Below, in pieces: positions 61,503 to 64,000 of a stretch of 64,000 nt of DNA. The notes below the pieces were generated by a model. The model was not told where the DNA came from. It saw only the letters and a list, made by a program, of their open reading frames with translations, and ran no database searches. This stretch comes from Fervidobacterium pennivorans DSM 9078 (lineage in GTDB: Bacteria > Thermotogota > Thermotogae > Thermotogales > Fervidobacteriaceae). Both the position numbers and the translations under genes were made by a program. Positions within the stretch are counted from its first letter, which is position 1, and each line of letters begins with the position of its first letter. The DNA lies in contig NC_017095.1 of the NCBI RefSeq assembly GCF_000235405.2, positions 2,009,501-2,073,500 on the forward strand, written 5' to 3'.

Positions 61503-62816
61503 TTGATAGTCAAGAATGGTTATGTCTGGAACGGGACGATTTTTGAGAAGAAAAACCTTTACATCGAAAATGGTAGGTTTGTGCCTCATTCAGATACCGG
61601 ACCTGTGGTGGATGCCACAGGTCTATTTGTAATGCCTGGATGGGTAGATTCACACGCGCACGTCATAGGAACTGGAATGAAAATTTTGACACACGACCTG
61701 ACGAGAGAAAATCTTTTCGACATCCTTACAAAAACAAGAGAGTCTTCAGAAAGTTTTGTCATTGCACGTGGTTGGGAAAATCTTCCAGAAAAACAACTAC
61801 TCGATAAGGCGACTGAACTGAAGATTCCGGTTTTGTTAGTGCGAAAATGTGGACATGTTGCCTGGATAAATAATTATTTGAAAGAGAAAATAGGAAAGAA
61901 CAGAGATGAGGATAATTTACTCTTTGAAAAAGAGATAGAAAAGGTTTGGAATTTCTTTGGAGATGAGTTTTTCTCAAAGGCATTTGAAAAAGGACAGGAA
62001 GAATTTCTGAAACACGGTGTTACCCAAGTGCACTCAGATGACTTTCATGGTGTTAGTTTTGAGACGCTAAAAAAGCTCTTAAAAAACAGCAAAATTAGAA
62101 TCTTTGAAAAGCTCTACACCTATGAGCCGTGGAATTACGAGTTCGGAGAATTCGGCATTTCGAAAATTGGTGGTATAAAGCTGTTTGCCGATGGTTCGCT
62201 TGGTGGAAGGACTGCATGGATGTTTTATCCATACAAAGACACAGGCAGTTTTGGTATGAATACGTTGCCGGACAATTTTGATGAGATAGTGGAATTTGCA
62301 GAGAAAAGAAATATACAATTAAATATACACGTGATTGGTGACAGGGCACTTACGGAAGTTTTAAACAGACTTGAGAAAAATAAAGCGAAGTCAAGACACA
62401 GGTTGATTCATTTGCAATTTATTTTGAAAAAAGATTTTCCAAAGTTGAGAAGTTTTTATCTCTCAGTCCAACCACACTTTTACTTTGAAGATATCCCGCT
62501 ATTGGATAACGTTTCTTTTGAACTTGCCTATCCATTTATCCAAATGCACAAATCAGGATATATAATGGCATTTTCTACAGACTCTCCTGTTTCACCGGCT
62601 GATCCAAAGTATGTGCTTGAATATGCGTTTAAGATGGGGTTTACAAGGGAAGAAGGGATTTATTACTATACCGAAGCAGGTTCTAAGATTGCTGGATACA
62701 AATGTGGAAGAATAGATATAGGGTACTGCGGGGACTTTGCTTTATATGACGGTAACGCTTTTGAAGAAGACCCTGTTGCCGTGTTTGTAAATGGTGAGGA
62801 GGTAATAAGAAGATGA
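61503..62816 (+). CDS. Amidohydrolase (YtcJ-like, Amidohydro_3)
   Basis: A 437-residue metal-dependent hydrolase. It has an N-terminal beta domain, the metal-binding VDSHAHVIG (about 49-57), a putative bridging Lys ([14 protein letters not shown]), His in [10 protein letters not shown] and HLQF, and the final Asp in [11 protein letters not shown]. This pattern is typical of the YtcJ/exoenzyme-regulatory branch; the substrate is unknown. TTG start after GAAGGTGTAAC. Its TGA overlaps the mnmG ATG (ATGA), so the two are coupled. Confidence 0.86.
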   Translation: MIVKNGYVWNGTIFEKKNLYIENGRFVPHSDTGPVVDATGLFVMPGWVDSHAHVIGTGMKILTHDLTRENLFDILTKTRESSESFVIARGWENLPEKQLLDKATELKIPVLLVRKCGHVAWINNYLKEKIGKNRDEDNLLFEKEIEKVWNFFGDEFFSKAFEKGQEEFLKHGVTQVHSDDFHGVSFETLKKLLKNSKIRIFEKLYTYEPWNYEFGEFGISKIGGIKLFADGSLGGRTAWMFYPYKDTGSFGMNTLPDNFDEIVEFAEKRNIQLNIHVIGDRALTEVLNRLEKNKAKSRHRLIHLQFILKKDFPKLRSFYLSVQPHFYFEDIPLLDNVSFELAYPFIQMHKSGYIMAFSTDSPVSPADPKYVLEYAFKMGFTREEGIYYYTEAGSKIAGYKCGRIDIGYCGDFALYDGNAFEEDPVAVFVNGEEVIRR

Positions 62817-64000
62817 AAATAGACTATGGCAAATATTTTGAAAGACCAGAAGATGATTACTCTTTCGATGTCATTGTAATTGGTGGTGGGCATGCCGGAA
62901 TTGAGGCAGCTCTTGCTTGTGCAAGGCTTGGACTAAAAACAATGCTAATAACAGGAAACCCTGACAATGTAGGCTGGGCTTCATGTAATCCAGCCATTGG
63001 TGGTTCAGCCAAAGGCATTGTAGTCCGAGAGATAGACGCACTTGGCGGAGAGATGGCAAAAACTACTGATGAAACCATGATAAATGTGAGGATGCTCAAC
63101 ACAAGTAAAGGTCCAGCGGTTCAAGCGTTGAGGGCACAAATAGATAAATACGCTTATTCTCGAACGATGAAAAGAAAATTGGAAAATCAAGAAAACCTGC
63201 TTTTACGTTATGGGATTGTAAAAGAACTTCTCGTTGAGAAGGGAAAGGTTGCAGGTGTTGTCGATTCGTTTGGAATAGACTATCGTGCGAAAGCAGTCAT
63301 AGTAACCACAGGGACGTTCCTTAGAGGGAGGATATTCATCGGTAGAGAAACTATGGAAGCGGGTAGAATGGGTGATTTTTCTGCACATGGGTTAACAGAA
63401 TCGCTTATAAACTTTGGTTTTAAGGTTGGGAGGTTTAAGACAGGAACGCCTGCGCGTGTACTGAAAAGAAGTATCGACTTTTCAAAAATGGTAAGACAAG
63501 ATACAGATGATGTCCCTTGGGCATTTTCCCATTTCAACGAACCTAAGGTTCTTTCCAAAGACTATCCATGTTGGTTAACTCATACCCTTCCTGAGACGCA
63601 CAAAATCATACGTGATTACCTGATATTCTCACCACTCTATGGTGAAGTAAAACTCATCCAAGCAAAAGGGCCAAGGTATTGTCCATCAATAGAAGACAAA
63701 GTGGTGAAATTCGAACGTGAAAGCCATCAAGTTTTTGTTGAACCAGAAGGGAAAGACACAGAAGAGTACTATTTAAATGGTTTGTCCACAAGCTTACCTT
63801 ACGCTGCTCAAATTAAGATGCTTAGAACAATCCCGGGACTTGAAAATGTCGTCATTGTTAGACCTGCTTACGCAGTTGAATATGACTACATCGACCCAAC
63901 ACAGCTTTATCCCACATTAGAATCAAAAATTGTTGAAAATCTTTATTTCGCTGGTCAAATTAACGGAACCAGTGGATACGAAGAGGCGGCTGGTCAGGGG
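62813..64000 (+). CDS. mnmG: tRNA uridine-5-carboxymethylaminomethyl modification enzyme MnmG (3' partial)
   Basis: FAD-dependent partner of MnmE that modifies wobble uridine 34 of certain tRNAs. The first 396 residues are in the window, open to the last base. The dinucleotide-binding [21 protein letters not shown] (about 21), [23 protein letters not shown], and TGTFLRG segments identify it. The ATG at 62813 overlaps the amidohydrolase TGA by four bases and has GAGGAGG upstream. The visible end is the conserved GYEEAAGQG. Confidence 0.96.
   Translation, partial: MKIDYGKYFERPEDDYSFDVIVIGGGHAGIEAALACARLGLKTMLITGNPDNVGWASCNPAIGGSAKGIVVREIDALGGEMAKTTDETMINVRMLNTSKGPAVQALRAQIDKYAYSRTMKRKLENQENLLLRYGIVKELLVEKGKVAGVVDSFGIDYRAKAVIVTTGTFLRGRIFIGRETMEAGRMGDFSAHGLTESLINFGFKVGRFKTGTPARVLKRSIDFSKMVRQDTDDVPWAFSHFNEPKVLSKDYPCWLTHTLPETHKIIRDYLIFSPLYGEVKLIQAKGPRYCPSIEDKVVKFERESHQVFVEPEGKDTEEYYLNGLSTSLPYAAQIKMLRTIPGLENVVIVRPAYAVEYDYIDPTQLYPTLESKIVENLYFAGQINGTSGYEEAAGQG

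Overview
The window is a gene-dense, AT-rich bacterial chromosome segment that most resembles a thermophilic member of the Thermotogota, probably Fervidobacterium or a close relative. This is my recognition of protein families and gene order, not a database result. Supporting signs are an SLH/coiled-coil/anchor outer-membrane protein followed by a beta-barrel porin (the toga pair Omp-alpha and Omp-beta), an MgtA-type 4-alpha-glucanotransferase, Thermotoga-like PfkA, TyrS and Trk components, strong GGAGGTG Shine-Dalgarno sites, and many TTG or GTG starts. I see no rRNA, tRNA, CRISPR array, insertion sequence or prophage. No gene-free stretch exceeds 300 bases; the longest is about 275 bp, between murD and dinB.

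Layout. 1-5.2 kb (+): end of polC, secG, tyrS, omp-alpha, omp-beta. 5.3-9.4 kb (-): eno, mgtA, murD. 9.7-16.9 kb (+): dinB, an MBL-fold hydrolase, a VanZ-like protein, then a signalling operon (tandem solute-binding protein, histidine kinase, response regulator with HD-GYP). 16.9-19.8 kb (-): M42 peptidase, SPOR-like protein, double-HhH ComEA-like protein. 20-24.5 kb (+): two radical SAM enzymes, rlmN, a kinase-less PASTA protein and rsgA. 24.5-38 kb (-): a glycosyltransferase/MMPL-transporter cluster with two unknown envelope proteins, ctpA, trmI, a polytopic membrane protein, AMMECR1, and a potassium-uptake operon led by a response regulator (RR, two RCK subunits, TrkH, two envelope proteins). 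38.1-40.7 kb (+): a secreted amylase. 40.7-43.9 kb (-): a second histidine kinase and a PhoPQ-activated-type hydrolase gene broken by an in-frame TGA. 44-49.3 kb (+): alcohol dehydrogenase, transketolase, then yicC-remA-gmk-rpoZ. 49.4-54.5 kb (+): purF-purN-AICARFT-purD-purM. 54.5-64 kb (+): lemA, glmL/mutL, a Nudix protein, ispE, a Lon-like protease, pfkA, an amidohydrolase and the start of mnmG.

How it works together. The genes fit a fermentative sugar-using life: starch and maltodextrin breakdown (secreted amylase, MgtA), glycolysis (PfkA, enolase), the pentose phosphate pathway (transketolase) and alcohol formation (Fe-ADH). A near-complete purine branch is present, but its PurH homologue has only the AICAR transformylase half. 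Envelope biology is prominent: toga proteins, a coupled glycosyltransferase/MMPL pair, PASTA, SPOR and ComEA-like anchored proteins. Two histidine kinases share a closely similar catalytic half but have unrelated sensor halves.

Most worth a second look: the TGA-interrupted hydrolase, the PurH lacking its cyclohydrolase domain, the kinase-less PASTA protein at the usual PrkC locus, the response-regulator-led Trk operon, the glycosyltransferase/MMPL cluster, and a recurring TGTGGTATAAT promoter core that is twice found duplicated in tandem.
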